Below, in pieces: positions 41,774 through 49,700 of a DNA stretch of 64,000 nt. Position 1 is the stretch's first letter. Each line of letters begins with the position of its first letter. The notes beneath the pieces were generated by a model that was not told where the DNA came from, did not search any database, and saw only the letters and a program-made list of their open reading frames with translations. Where the stretch lies: assembly GCA_900547225.1 (NCBI GenBank), contig URFW01000006.1, forward strand, positions 18,270 through 82,269, in the 5' to 3' direction. The position numbers were made by a program, and so were the translations under genes. Source of the stretch: an uncultured Mycoplasmatota bacterium (GTDB lineage: Bacteria; Bacillota_I; Bacilli_A; RF39; UBA660).

Positions 41774-42715
41774 ATGGTAGTTGTATATAAAATAAGCGAT
41801 AATACAAGAGAGAAAATGATAGAATATTATGAAGATAAGAAAAGAGAAAAAACTCCTCCTTACGCTGTGTTTCAGGCCGAAGAAGCAGGTACTATTATAA
41901 CTTTGTATGAATCTGGAAAGGTAATGTTTCAAGGAATAAGTGCCGATATTGATGCTAACATGTGGAGAGATATGGAAGCTCATTTAAATAATGGTAAGAT
42001 GCCTGAAGAAAAAAAGAAAAAGGAAAAAGAAAAAAAGGATGAAAAAGAACTTTTTGAGGAAAGAAAAAAATATTACTACATAAATTCTATTGGTTCTGAT
42101 GAAGTTGGAACCGGTGACTTTTTTGGACCAGTTGTTGTAACAGCATCATATGTTTCTAAAGATAAGATTCCTTTTTTAGAAGAACTAGGAGTTAGAGATT
42201 CTAAAAAGTTAACGGATCAAAAAATACTTGAAGTTGTACCAACGATAATTAAAAAAATTCCGTATGAAACAGTTATTTATACAAATACTGATTATAATAA
42301 TCATCCAGAATACAACATGAATAAGGTAAAAGCAATACTTCATAATAAGGCTATATTAGGACTTATGAAAAAAAATAATTTTAACTATGATAAAGTTGTA
42401 ATAGACCAGTTCTGCTATCCAAGAAATTATTTTGGTTATTTAAAGGAATCAAATAACGTATTTAGAAAGATAGACTTTACTACAAAGGCCGAAGATAAAT
42501 GCCTATCAGTTGCTTGTGGTTCTTTAATAAGTAGATACGTATTTATTAAAGAAATGGATAAAATCTCAAAAATGTTAGGTGCCCCTGTTCCTAAAGGAGC
42601 TGGAATAAAGGTTGATGAATTTGGAAAAGAAATAGTTAAAAAATATGGTAAAGATATACTTAAAAAAACAGCTAAATTAAACTTTAAAAACACTGATAAA
42701 ATACTAAAAGACTGA
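41774..42715 (+). CDS. rnhC: Ribonuclease HIII
   Basis: RNase HIII cleaves RNA in hybrids. Residues 1-75 form a TBP-like substrate-binding domain (QAEEAGTIITLYESGKVMFQG). A Lys-rich linker (about 80-98) precedes the catalytic domain SIGSDEVGTGDFFGPVVVTA, with further acids in VVIDQFCYPRNYFG and FTTKAEDKCLSVACGSLIS. The length of 313 residues is normal. The ATG follows AAAAGGACG. It is divergent from cvpA and complements RNase HII at 8.2 kb. Confidence 0.96.
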   Translation: MVVVYKISDNTREKMIEYYEDKKREKTPPYAVFQAEEAGTIITLYESGKVMFQGISADIDANMWRDMEAHLNNGKMPEEKKKKEKEKKDEKELFEERKKYYYINSIGSDEVGTGDFFGPVVVTASYVSKDKIPFLEELGVRDSKKLTDQKILEVVPTIIKKIPYETVIYTNTDYNNHPEYNMNKVKAILHNKAILGLMKKNNFNYDKVVIDQFCYPRNYFGYLKESNNVFRKIDFTTKAEDKCLSVACGSLISRYVFIKEMDKISKMLGAPVPKGAGIKVDEFGKEIVKKYGKDILKKTAKLNFKNTDKILKD

Positions 42716-42734
42716 TTTTTTAAATCAGTCTTTT
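42707..42734 (+). terminator. rnhC terminator
   Basis: AAAAGACTGATTT and AAATCAGTCTTTT form a 13-bp stem around two bases plus a T tract. Its stem includes the rnhC stop. Confidence 0.8.
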
Positions 42735-42748
42735 ATAATTATCTTATT

Positions 42749-43972
42749 TTATCCATGATTCGTTTTAGTCCATTTAACCTCTTTAGAAGTAAGTGCTTTA
42801 ATAGCACAAGGAACGTAACTAATCATAAATATAGGATTATAAAATAGTACCTTTATTTTACTTTTTAAACTTAAATCTATTTTGCCTCCTTCTAATAAGA
42901 TGATAACAACAGTCATAATAAATAAGGCAAAATATATAATAAGCATAAATATTAGTAATTCTAAAGCATATTTTTTCCATAATATATTTTTTAGTAAAAA
43001 ATTATATATTATAAAGAATATTAAAGATAAAAACCAAGTTATCAAACCCAAAACCATAAAAATATACGAAAGTATTCCAACAGATTCATCTATTTTAGAG
43101 CCATTATTTTTATCATTTTTATTAATTGATTTAATCATTTTTTTATTATACATTTTTCTTACATCAAAGTATCCCCTAATCCATCTTATTCTTTGGTTTA
43201 TTGTGTCTTTAAATCTTAATGGCTGTTCATCATAAAATATACTTTTAGTATTATAATACGTAGTTAAATTATTAAGGGTTGCGTAAGAACTTAACTCATA
43301 ATCCTCGGTTAAAGTATGAAATGGATATCCCTTCCACTTTTCTATTAAATAACCCCTTATATAAAAACCTGTACCAGAAAAGGTAATGTTTCTAGTTTCT
43401 TTATTTTTTTTATTATTAAAAACCGTATTAACAAGTGAAAACGTAAGAGCGGATGCTGCTGCAACTACGCTTTTATTACCATTCTTACAGTTCCTATAAC
43501 CTGATGCTAAATCATAGCCTTTATCAAATATAGGTATCATGTTTTTTATATAATTCTTATCAAGTACGTTATCAGCATCAAATATAAAGTAAGCATCATA
43601 CTTTTGTTTTTTTGAAAGTATCTCTTTAACCGCCTCATCAAGAGCATAACCTTTTCTTTGAAGGTTTAACTTTTTTCTTAAAATGACAGAAGCAGAATAC
43701 TTTTTACAAATGTTAACCGTTTCATCTTTAAGTGATTCAACAATTACGTAAACATCTTTCATATCTACTTTAACACTTTGATTTTTAATACTTATTAAAA
43801 GGCCTTCTATAACCTTTGATTCATATCTAGCAGGTACTAAAAAACAAAAGTTATGTCCACTTTTTTTTACCTTAGGCCAGTTATTATTCTTTCTAGATAA
43901 AAATTTTAAAATAAACATAATTAATAAACCAATTATAAACAATAATAAAGATAAGATTCTAAATAACATCAT
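42749..43972 (-). CDS. Membrane glycosyltransferase family 2 (407 aa)
   Basis: An N-terminal membrane helix precedes a GT2 catalytic domain. CFLVPARYESKVIEGLL starts the nucleotide-binding fold, YFIFDADNVLDKNY carries the DxD metal motif, FHTLTEDYELS the general base, and INQRIRWIRGYFDV the QxxRW-like motif. Three C-terminal helices follow. The layout is that of processive polysaccharide synthases and glycolipid glucosyltransferases. The acceptor is unknown. It is the last gene of the lspA-rluD-rhomboid unit, starting 14 bases after the rhomboid gene. Confidence 0.88.
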   Translation of the reverse strand: MMLFRILSLLLFIIGLLIMFILKFLSRKNNNWPKVKKSGHNFCFLVPARYESKVIEGLLISIKNQSVKVDMKDVYVIVESLKDETVNICKKYSASVILRKKLNLQRKGYALDEAVKEILSKKQKYDAYFIFDADNVLDKNYIKNMIPIFDKGYDLASGYRNCKNGNKSVVAAASALTFSLVNTVFNNKKNKETRNITFSGTGFYIRGYLIEKWKGYPFHTLTEDYELSSYATLNNLTTYYNTKSIFYDEQPLRFKDTINQRIRWIRGYFDVRKMYNKKMIKSINKNDKNNGSKIDESVGILSYIFMVLGLITWFLSLIFFIIYNFLLKNILWKKYALELLIFMLIIYFALFIMTVVIILLEGGKIDLSLKSKIKVLFYNPIFMISYVPCAIKALTSKEVKWTKTNHG

Positions 43973-43986
43973 AATATCAAATTCCT

Positions 43987-45120
43987 TTACATAAAGTATG
44001 CTAAATAAGTTAATGCACCAATAAGAATTAAAGATGCAATAAATCCGTTTATTTTTTCAAACTTAGATGTTTTGTATTTAATACCTAATGCTACAGATAT
44101 TATAATACCACCTATAAAACCTCCTATATGGGCATACATATTAATTCCAGATAACATAAAGCCTGCCATTAAATTTATTATAATAACCGGTAATATTTCT
44201 CTTTTTAAAGCCTCACCCATAATTGTACGCTGGTTAATTGCAAAGTATAAAAGTGCTCCCATAAGGCCAAAAATAGCACCTGATGCTCCAGCAGATATCG
44301 TTCTTTCATTCATAAGTATAACTGATAATAAATTACCTACAAGTCCACTAAAAATAAATATTATAAGTGTTTTTATGTGTCCATAGAAGTTTTCTACCTG
44401 CTTTCCAAGTAAAATAAGTGCCCACATATTCATAACTAAATGAATGATACCTATGTGCAAAAACATACTAGTAATATTTCTATAGAAAGCTCCATCTTTT
44501 ACAAGTCCGCCAAAGTTATATAATGTTTTAGTATCTAATGAGCCATTACCTAAAACGTACATTAAAATAAATATAAATACCATTATACCTACTAAAAGAT
44601 ATGTAACAATACTTTTTTTAGGAGTAAATAAATCATTTATTTTTTCAGATGAATCCATATTTTTCTTTAAAATATCATTATTAATTTTTGCATAAAGGTT
44701 TGATCCTTCCTCGGTAAATTTAAGTTTACTTATCATATCAGGAAAATATTTATTAACCATTTCATCTTTTGATAAATCCTTTTCCTTATCTACTCTTATC
44801 GCAAAATTATTCTTATCGTTTACCAACTTAACATCTTCGTTTAAATCAAGATAAAAACTCATCGTTCTCATTTTTATGGTAAATGTTTTAAGTTTTATCT
44901 GGCGGGAGAGTTTTCCTAGCTTAAACTTATCAAAATCAAGTTGTTCATCATTATGTATGTAATTTAAAACAAGTCTTACTATTCTAATATCACTATCCAT
45001 ATTTTCAAGCCATATTTCATTTTGAATACCATGAACAATAACCGGATTATAATTCTTTTCAGTGATAAAATAATGTAAAAACTTCATTACCATTAAGTCT
45101 TTTTTTTCACTAGTTGTCAT
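43987..45120 (-). CDS. Rhomboid intramembrane serine protease, GluP-like (377 aa)
   Basis: About 165 N-terminal cytosolic residues are followed by six or seven membrane helices. The rhomboid motifs are FLHIGIIHLVMNMWALILLG, SAGASGAIFGLMGALL with the catalytic Ser, and MYAHIGGFIGGIII with the catalytic His. The large N-terminal domain resembles Bacillus GluP (YqgP), which works with FtsH in membrane protein turnover. The start MTTSEKKDL follows AGAGGTGA by five bases. It overlaps the unit of rluD upstream. Confidence 0.92.
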   Translation of the reverse strand: MTTSEKKDLMVMKFLHYFITEKNYNPVIVHGIQNEIWLENMDSDIRIVRLVLNYIHNDEQLDFDKFKLGKLSRQIKLKTFTIKMRTMSFYLDLNEDVKLVNDKNNFAIRVDKEKDLSKDEMVNKYFPDMISKLKFTEEGSNLYAKINNDILKKNMDSSEKINDLFTPKKSIVTYLLVGIMVFIFILMYVLGNGSLDTKTLYNFGGLVKDGAFYRNITSMFLHIGIIHLVMNMWALILLGKQVENFYGHIKTLIIFIFSGLVGNLLSVILMNERTISAGASGAIFGLMGALLYFAINQRTIMGEALKREILPVIIINLMAGFMLSGINMYAHIGGFIGGIIISVALGIKYKTSKFEKINGFIASLILIGALTYLAYFM

Positions 45121-45130
45121 CTTTTCACCT

Positions 45131-46030
45131 CTACTCATTTTTATAAATCTCTAATATCTTGTTAAACTCATCTGGAACATCACAAGAAAACGTCATATGC
45201 CTTCCAGTTGCAGGATTAATAAATCCTATTTCTTTAGCGTGAAGCATTTGTCCAAAATTATCTATGTTTTTCTTACCACCATATACAGGATCATTTATTA
45301 TTGGATGTCCAATATAATTCATATGTACCCTTATTTGGTGAGTTCTTCCAGTTTCAAGTTTGCACTCTATTAAACTAGAGTTTTTATATCTTTCTAAAAC
45401 CTTAAAATGTGTTATGGCATTACGACTATTTTGGTCTGTTACGCACATTTTCTTTCTGTCATACGGATCTCTTCCAATTGGTGCATCAATTGTTCCGGTA
45501 TCATGATTTATTCTTCCCTTAACAAGTGCAACATATATTCTTGATAACGTTTTATCCTTTAACTGGTTTGCTAAAGCTTCATGTGTTTTATCATTTTTAG
45601 CAACCACCAAAAGACCTGATGTGTCTTTATCAATACGATGAACTATTCCAGGTCGTTCATCTCCATTTTTAGAGCTTAAATCTTTAGTGTGTGCTAACAA
45701 GGCATTTACAAGTGTACCCGAAAAATGTCCTGCTGCAGGATGAACAACCATCCCAGATGGTTTATTTATAACCATTAAATTATCATCTTCATAAACAATA
45801 TCTAAAGGAATGTCTTCTGCTTTAGCATTAGTTTCTATTTTTAAAGTACCAGTAATTTCAATATTATCATTAAGCCTTAAAATATAGCTGCTTTTTGTTT
45901 TCTTACCATTTACTAAAACTAATCCTTCCTTTATCATTTCACTTATTTTACTTCTTGATATATCAGTATTCGAAGTTAAATATTTATCTAATCTAATTAA
46001 ATCTTTTTCATCATCTATAACAAATTTCAT
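45131..46030 (-). CDS. rluD: RluD-family 23S rRNA pseudouridine synthase
   Basis: An N-terminal S4 domain (IRLDKYLTSNTDISRSKISEM) precedes the RluA-type catalytic domain. GIVHRIDKDTSGLLVVAKND carries the catalytic Asp in R-I-D-K-D-T-S-G-L. GRTHQIRVHMNYIGHPI follows. It isomerises uridines in helix 69 of 23S rRNA in known members. The start is at MKFVIDDEKD behind AGAGGGAT. It follows lspA by about 60 bases, the usual lspA-rluD order in Firmicutes. Confidence 0.95.
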   Translation of the reverse strand: MKFVIDDEKDLIRLDKYLTSNTDISRSKISEMIKEGLVLVNGKKTKSSYILRLNDNIEITGTLKIETNAKAEDIPLDIVYEDDNLMVINKPSGMVVHPAAGHFSGTLVNALLAHTKDLSSKNGDERPGIVHRIDKDTSGLLVVAKNDKTHEALANQLKDKTLSRIYVALVKGRINHDTGTIDAPIGRDPYDRKKMCVTDQNSRNAITHFKVLERYKNSSLIECKLETGRTHQIRVHMNYIGHPIINDPVYGGKKNIDNFGQMLHAKEIGFINPATGRHMTFSCDVPDEFNKILEIYKNE

Positions 46031-46088
46031 TTTTATCCCTCTCAACTAAAGAACATTATATCATATTTATGCCAAAATAAAAAAGACA

Positions 46089-46553
46089 TTAAGCCTTTTT
46101 ATAGTCCGTTTTAAAATAATGAATAGATAAAAGTATTACTCCAAGCGTTATACAAACGTCTGCTAAATTAAATATTGGGAAGTGATATCCCACTATGTTA
46201 AGAGAAACATAATCGGTAACATATCCTCTTATTATTCTGTCTAATAAGTTTCCAAGTATCCCACCTAATAAAAGACCATAAGCTGTATTAGTTAAATTAA
46301 AATCTTTTAAATACTTTTTATCTTCTTTACTTAACATATAAAGTAAAAAAAGTAATAATAACATGGTTGATAATATTATAAAAATTCTATTACCGCTTAA
46401 CATACTAAAAGCAACACCATCATTTTTTGCGTATATAAATGAGATAAAGTTAGGAATTAAAACAAAACCTTTTATAACGTTACTAAATAAATATTTTATT
46501 ATCTGATCTATTACGAGAGCAAATGATGCAATTAAAGTTATTTTTCGGTTCAT
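46089..46553 (-). CDS. lspA: Lipoprotein signal peptidase II
   Basis: LspA removes signal peptides from prolipoproteins. Four membrane helices are predicted over 154 residues. The two catalytic Asp residues lie in LGNLLDRIIRGYVTDYV and IFNLADVCITLGVILL, and KNDGVAFSML matches the conserved N-x-G-x-A-F block. It lies between the CPBP protease and rluD, in the same direction. Confidence 0.96.
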   Translation of the reverse strand: MNRKITLIASFALVIDQIIKYLFSNVIKGFVLIPNFISFIYAKNDGVAFSMLSGNRIFIILSTMLLLLFLLYMLSKEDKKYLKDFNLTNTAYGLLLGGILGNLLDRIIRGYVTDYVSLNIVGYHFPIFNLADVCITLGVILLSIHYFKTDYKKA

Positions 46554-46562
46554 AAAAGCCTC

Positions 46563-47537
46563 CTAATATAGTAGTAATACGAGTATTGCTGCTAAAAAGT
46601 TTTGAATAAAGTGCATTCCAATTGACACAAATATGTTCTTAGAATCACTATATGCTTTAGCAAGACATATTCCAAGGGCAGAATACTGAATTATATAAAG
46701 TAAGTCATAAAAAGACGTAAATTTATCTATCATATGAAGAGTTCCAAACAAAAGTCCACTTACTATTATAAATAATGTTTTATTCTTAAATAATTTAGAT
46801 AAAGATAATCTAAATATATTTTCTTCTGTAAATGGTGCATAAATGGTAGAAAGTAAAAGCATACCAATTGGCATTTTTTTAAACATACCGTTTAACATCT
46901 GCTGGTTAGATGAAGTTGCTCCCTTATTCAATAAAACAACAGGTATTGCTACCATAACCATTATGCCAAGCATGTATAAATATCTTCTTACTATAAATCT
47001 TAAGTACGCTTTTTTATTTTGCATAAACAAATTAAAATCCTCTTTTATATATTTATAGTTAGCTAAAAAGACAAGTAAAAGTAAAAATATATAAACCATA
47101 TAAGTTGGCACCTTACTAAAGAATTTAAAGTTAGGCAAAACAAACATAATTATGGTAAATAATGCTATAACAAGCACTTGTTTTATAAATTCTTTTAAAT
47201 CAACTTCTTTTTCCTTTACTTTTGGTAAGTTTTCTCTTTTCTTATCACTAATGCTAGATAAAAAGATAAAACCTAATATACCTGGAATTACTGGATCTAA
47301 AAATAACCATATCGATAAAAATAAGACAAATGTTTTATTTTTCTTTATTTCATCTATACTTTTTAAAGATATTTTAAAAAGTAATACGCCTACTATAAAG
47401 CCAATTATCAAAATAAATAGGTTTGCTATAACTTCATCTGTTAATCTTCCTTTAAGTATATAATATACCATCATAACAAACGTATATATTATTTCTATAA
47501 TACTACCTACTCTTAACAATATTCTTTTATCTTTCAT
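46563..47537 (-). CDS. CPBP-family intramembrane metalloprotease (324 aa)
   Basis: Eight or so membrane helices are present. The family motif is APFTEENIFRLSLSKLF (E-E-x-x-x-R), followed by GTLHMIDKF (His) and SIGMHFIQNFLA (His-x-x-x-N/B). In other bacteria CPBP (Abi) proteins process prenylated peptides or protect against bacteriocins. The target here is unknown. The first half (residues 1-115) has extra helices compared with minimal members. It starts the CPBP-lspA-rluD-rhomboid-glycosyltransferase unit. Confidence 0.9.
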   Translation of the reverse strand: MKDKRILLRVGSIIEIIYTFVMMVYYILKGRLTDEVIANLFILIIGFIVGVLLFKISLKSIDEIKKNKTFVLFLSIWLFLDPVIPGILGFIFLSSISDKKRENLPKVKEKEVDLKEFIKQVLVIALFTIIMFVLPNFKFFSKVPTYMVYIFLLLLVFLANYKYIKEDFNLFMQNKKAYLRFIVRRYLYMLGIMVMVAIPVVLLNKGATSSNQQMLNGMFKKMPIGMLLLSTIYAPFTEENIFRLSLSKLFKNKTLFIIVSGLLFGTLHMIDKFTSFYDLLYIIQYSALGICLAKAYSDSKNIFVSIGMHFIQNFLAAILVLLLY

Positions 47538-47551
47538 ATATCCTCCATTTA

Positions 47552-47577
47552 ATAAAAGCCTTAAATTAAGGCCTTTA
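47552..47577 (-). terminator. Terminator of the DUF5684-like gene
   Basis: GCCTT and AAGGC pair around five bases with TTTTATT following on the minus strand, directly after the stop codon. Confidence 0.65.
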
Positions 47578-47579
47578 AA

Positions 47580-48044
47580 CTAGAATAAATTATTAAAATC
47601 TATATCTCCATTAACAGTTGGACCAACATAGTTTATGTTTTTACTAAAAGCAAATATCGGCACAAATACTACTGGTAAAAATGCTAATCCGATACCATAA
47701 CCAATGTCTTTTCCAAATGCCTTTGATAACTTAACATTATAATGTATAGAGAAAACTACAAGCGCTAACTGTCCAACAATAGGTACCCAACCTAGTAAGA
47801 ATAGAAAGATGTAATACCATTTGTAACCAATAATTTCAAATAATACAATAATATTATAAACTGGTACGATAGAGGCCCATCCTGGTTTACCTGCCTTATT
47901 AAATAACTTCCACATTGCAACAATTTGTAAAACAGCCGCTGCAAAAGCTATTACCATTATAATTAAAGCAAATATAAGCATAACTCCACTTAATGCTGCA
48001 ATACCATAACCTGCATCACTAGCTGCATTATAATCATAACTCAT
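47580..48044 (-). CDS. DUF5684-like membrane protein (154 aa)
   Basis: Four membrane helices alternate with the blocks MWKLFNKAGKPGWASIVPVYN, GWVPIVGQLALVVFSI and KAFGKDIGYGIGLAFLPVVF. W-K-x-F-x-K-A-G-x-P-G-W-x-x-x-V-P-x-Y-N is the recurring signature I know from DUF5684/signal-peptidase-I-associated proteins of Firmicutes and Actinobacteria. The role is unknown. Context: between the CPBP protease and the ylmC-like gene, as a single transcript with its own terminator. Confidence 0.8.
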   Translation of the reverse strand: MSYDYNAASDAGYGIAALSGVMLIFALIIMVIAFAAAVLQIVAMWKLFNKAGKPGWASIVPVYNIIVLFEIIGYKWYYIFLFLLGWVPIVGQLALVVFSIHYNVKLSKAFGKDIGYGIGLAFLPVVFVPIFAFSKNINYVGPTVNGDIDFNNLF

Positions 48045-48083
48045 ATTACCTAACTCCTTTCCTATAATAAGTATACCATACGA

Positions 48084-48314
48084 TTACGTATTTTTTGTAA
48101 CTAAAATAACATCGGTTCCTATTTTTTTAATCTGACTCCATTTTATACCTACTTCATCGCTTGCTTTTAAGTTAAAAAATCCTTTTTTATCATAGATTAT
48201 AAGTCTTATAATAAAGCCGGTTTCCTCTTCTATTTCTGCGTCTATTACGTTTCCTATTTTTTTACCTGTTGCAACGTCTACAACGTCTTTATTTTGTAAA
48301 TCTGATAAGCGCAT
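48084..48314 (-). CDS. YlmC/YmxH-family PRC-barrel sporulation protein (76 aa)
   Basis: MRLSDLQNKDVVDVATGKKIG followed by DAEIEEETGFIIRLIIYDKKG and IKWSQIKKIGTDVILV is a small PRC-barrel of the YlmC/YmxH type found in all endospore formers. The exact function is not known. The start MRLSDLQ follows GGTGAATG. It is divergent from sigG, the same neighbour relation that ylmC has near sigE-sigG in Bacillus. This supports the call. Confidence 0.9.
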   Translation of the reverse strand: MRLSDLQNKDVVDVATGKKIGNVIDAEIEEETGFIIRLIIYDKKGFFNLKASDEVGIKWSQIKKIGTDVILVTKNT

Positions 48315-48356
48315 AACATTCACCAATAAATTATATGTAAATAATTGTATAAAAAA

Positions 48357-48390
48357 ACACCTTTTAGTCCAACACTTAAAAGAAAGGTGT
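48357..48390 (+). promoter_or_regulatory. Hairpin sequestering the sigG ribosome-binding site and GTG start
   Basis: ACACCTTT (48357-48364) pairs perfectly with AAAGGTGT (48383-48390). The right arm contains the ribosome-binding site AAAGG and the first bases of the GTG start. A nested alternative CTTTTA/TAAAAG (48361-48366 with 48377-48382) also exists. The fold would lower translation of sigG until unfolded. Confidence 0.7.
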
Positions 48391-49174
48391 GATTACTATA
48401 GCAAAACACAAAGTAGAAATAACCGGAATTAATACCAGTGAAATTAAGGTTTTAACGGATAAAGAAAAAGAAGAGTTATTTATAAGACTTAAAAATGGTG
48501 ATATGGCCGCAAAAGATGAACTTGCAAAAGGAAACTTAAAATTAGTATTATCAATTCTTAGAAAATATCAAAACAGATGTGATAACATGGATGATTTATT
48601 TCAAATAGGATGCGTAGGCTTAATGAAAGCAATTGATAACTTTGACTTATCACACAACGTTAAATTCTCAACCTATGCTGTACCCCTTATATTAGGTGAA
48701 ATAAGAAGATATTTAAGGGATAATAGTAACCTTAGAATATCTAGAAGTATTAAAGATTTAGCATATAAAATTTTAAAGATTAAAGAAGAATATTTCATGG
48801 ATAATGGAAAAGAATTGCCCAATAGCGAAGTTGCTAAAAGACTAGGTTGTGATGAAATAGACGTTATAATAGCACTAGATGCAATGAGAGATCCAGTAAG
48901 TATGTTTGAGCCCATTTATAATGACGGTGGTGATACAATATACCTAGAAGATCAGTTAGAATCTAAAAAGGATAAAATATCTAATTGGGATATTACAATA
49001 TCACTTAAGAATGCTATTAATGAGCTTAAAGATAAAGAAAGAAAAATAATTACCGAAAGATTCTTAATTGGAAAAACACAAATGGAAATTGCAGAAGAAA
49101 TAGGAATATCACAAGCGCAGGTATCAAGATTAGAAAAATGTGGTATAGAAGACCTAAGAAAAATGATTATGTAA
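48389..49174 (+). CDS. sigG: RNA polymerase sporulation sigma factor SigG
   Basis: The late forespore sigma factor. The N-terminus KHKVEITGINTSEIKVLT is SigG-specific (K-V-E-I-x-G-x-x-T-S). Region 2 has DDLFQIGCVGLMKAIDNFDLS, HNVKFSTYAVPLILGEIRR. Region 3 holds DPVSMFEPIYNDGGDTIYLED, and region 4 the helix-turn-helix GKTQMEIAEEIGISQAQVSR. The length of 261 residues is normal. The start is GTG, partly inside a hairpin. It is transcribed alone, not in a sigE-sigG operon, and diverges from the ylmC-like gene. Confidence 0.96.
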   Translation: MITIAKHKVEITGINTSEIKVLTDKEKEELFIRLKNGDMAAKDELAKGNLKLVLSILRKYQNRCDNMDDLFQIGCVGLMKAIDNFDLSHNVKFSTYAVPLILGEIRRYLRDNSNLRISRSIKDLAYKILKIKEEYFMDNGKELPNSEVAKRLGCDEIDVIIALDAMRDPVSMFEPIYNDGGDTIYLEDQLESKKDKISNWDITISLKNAINELKDKERKIITERFLIGKTQMEIAEEIGISQAQVSRLEKCGIEDLRKMIM

Positions 49175-49220
49175 TTGACAATTATTAAATATAATATATA
49201 ATTAGTTTCAGGTGGTAAAA

Positions 49221-49562
49221 ATGTTTAATAAAAAAAATAAAGTTAGCAATGCAAAAAGCTTCGAAGAAAAAAATATTTCGGAAGTTTTATATGAATTTTA
49301 CTTTAAAATTGCAAAAATATCTAAAAATCGTTATTCATCAAAGGATAAGCTAGATATAATTTATGAAACTCTTTCATACATAAATAAAAATATTGATAGT
49401 TTTACAATTGATGAATTAAAGTTATCATCAAACATACTAAAAGTTTCTAAGAATCATATAGATATTATAAGCAAATACAAATCACTAGTATTACCAAACT
49501 TATATTATTGTGATAATCTAATAAGAGTAATCGAAGAAAAGATAAAAGAGCCTAAAGTTTAG
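49221..49562 (+). CDS. Unknown protein downstream of sigG (113 aa)
   Basis: I do not recognise this protein. It is helical and basic at the N-terminus (MFNKKNKVSNAKSFEEKN), with no signal or membrane segment. Blocks such as SEVLYEFYFKIAKISKN and SSNILKVSKNHIDIISKYK look like a four-helix bundle. The ATG lies six bases after AGGTGG. It follows sigG by 46 bases and may be read from the same transcript, which suggests forespore expression. Its stop lies in a bidirectional terminator. Confidence 0.7.
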   Translation: MFNKKNKVSNAKSFEEKNISEVLYEFYFKIAKISKNRYSSKDKLDIIYETLSYINKNIDSFTIDELKLSSNILKVSKNHIDIISKYKSLVLPNLYYCDNLIRVIEEKIKEPKV

Positions 49563-49570
49563 GCTCTTTT
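49544..49570. terminator. Bidirectional terminator after the sigG-linked gene
   Basis: AAAAGAGCCTA and TAGGCTCTTTT form an 11-bp stem with a five-base loop and T runs both ways. The stop codon of the plus-strand gene lies inside the stem. Confidence 0.85.
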
Positions 49571-49593
49571 CTAGTGGTATAAAGGAGTAAGTA

Positions 49594-49623
49594 GTGTTTT
49601 TTGAGTGTATAAGTAGCAGTTAG
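49594..49623 (+). other. Micro-ORF with strong ribosome-binding site (9 codons)
   Basis: AAAGGAG stands six bases before GTG, opening a nine-codon frame MFFECISSS with stop TAG. It lies in the segment that would also form small RNA A on the other strand. No promoter is clear. It is listed because the ribosome-binding site is unusually good for an intergenic region. Confidence 0.25.
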
Positions 49624-49700
49624 AAGTACCACTAATTCTAACTACAATTTAATTATATAAGTAAAATATTAAATTTTAATGTCAAAATTATTAAAAATTA

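Larger units (their letters stand above)
49544..49645 (-). ncRNA. Candidate small RNA A (pseudoknotted, about 100 nt)
   Basis: Between two convergent genes the minus strand has TATAAT (49652-49657 complement), a 5' hairpin GTTAGAA/TTCTAAC (49619-49642) whose loop TTAGTGGTA is complementary to TACCACTA (49572-49579), and the terminator. The 8-base loop match gives an H-type pseudoknot. The -35 is weak, so the RNA might instead come from the histidine kinase mRNA end. No protein frame of size is present. Confidence 0.4.

Noticed and set aside
42882..43235. Plus-strand frame over the glycosyltransferase
   Set aside because: Shadow of the hydrophobic C-terminal helices of the GT2 protein.
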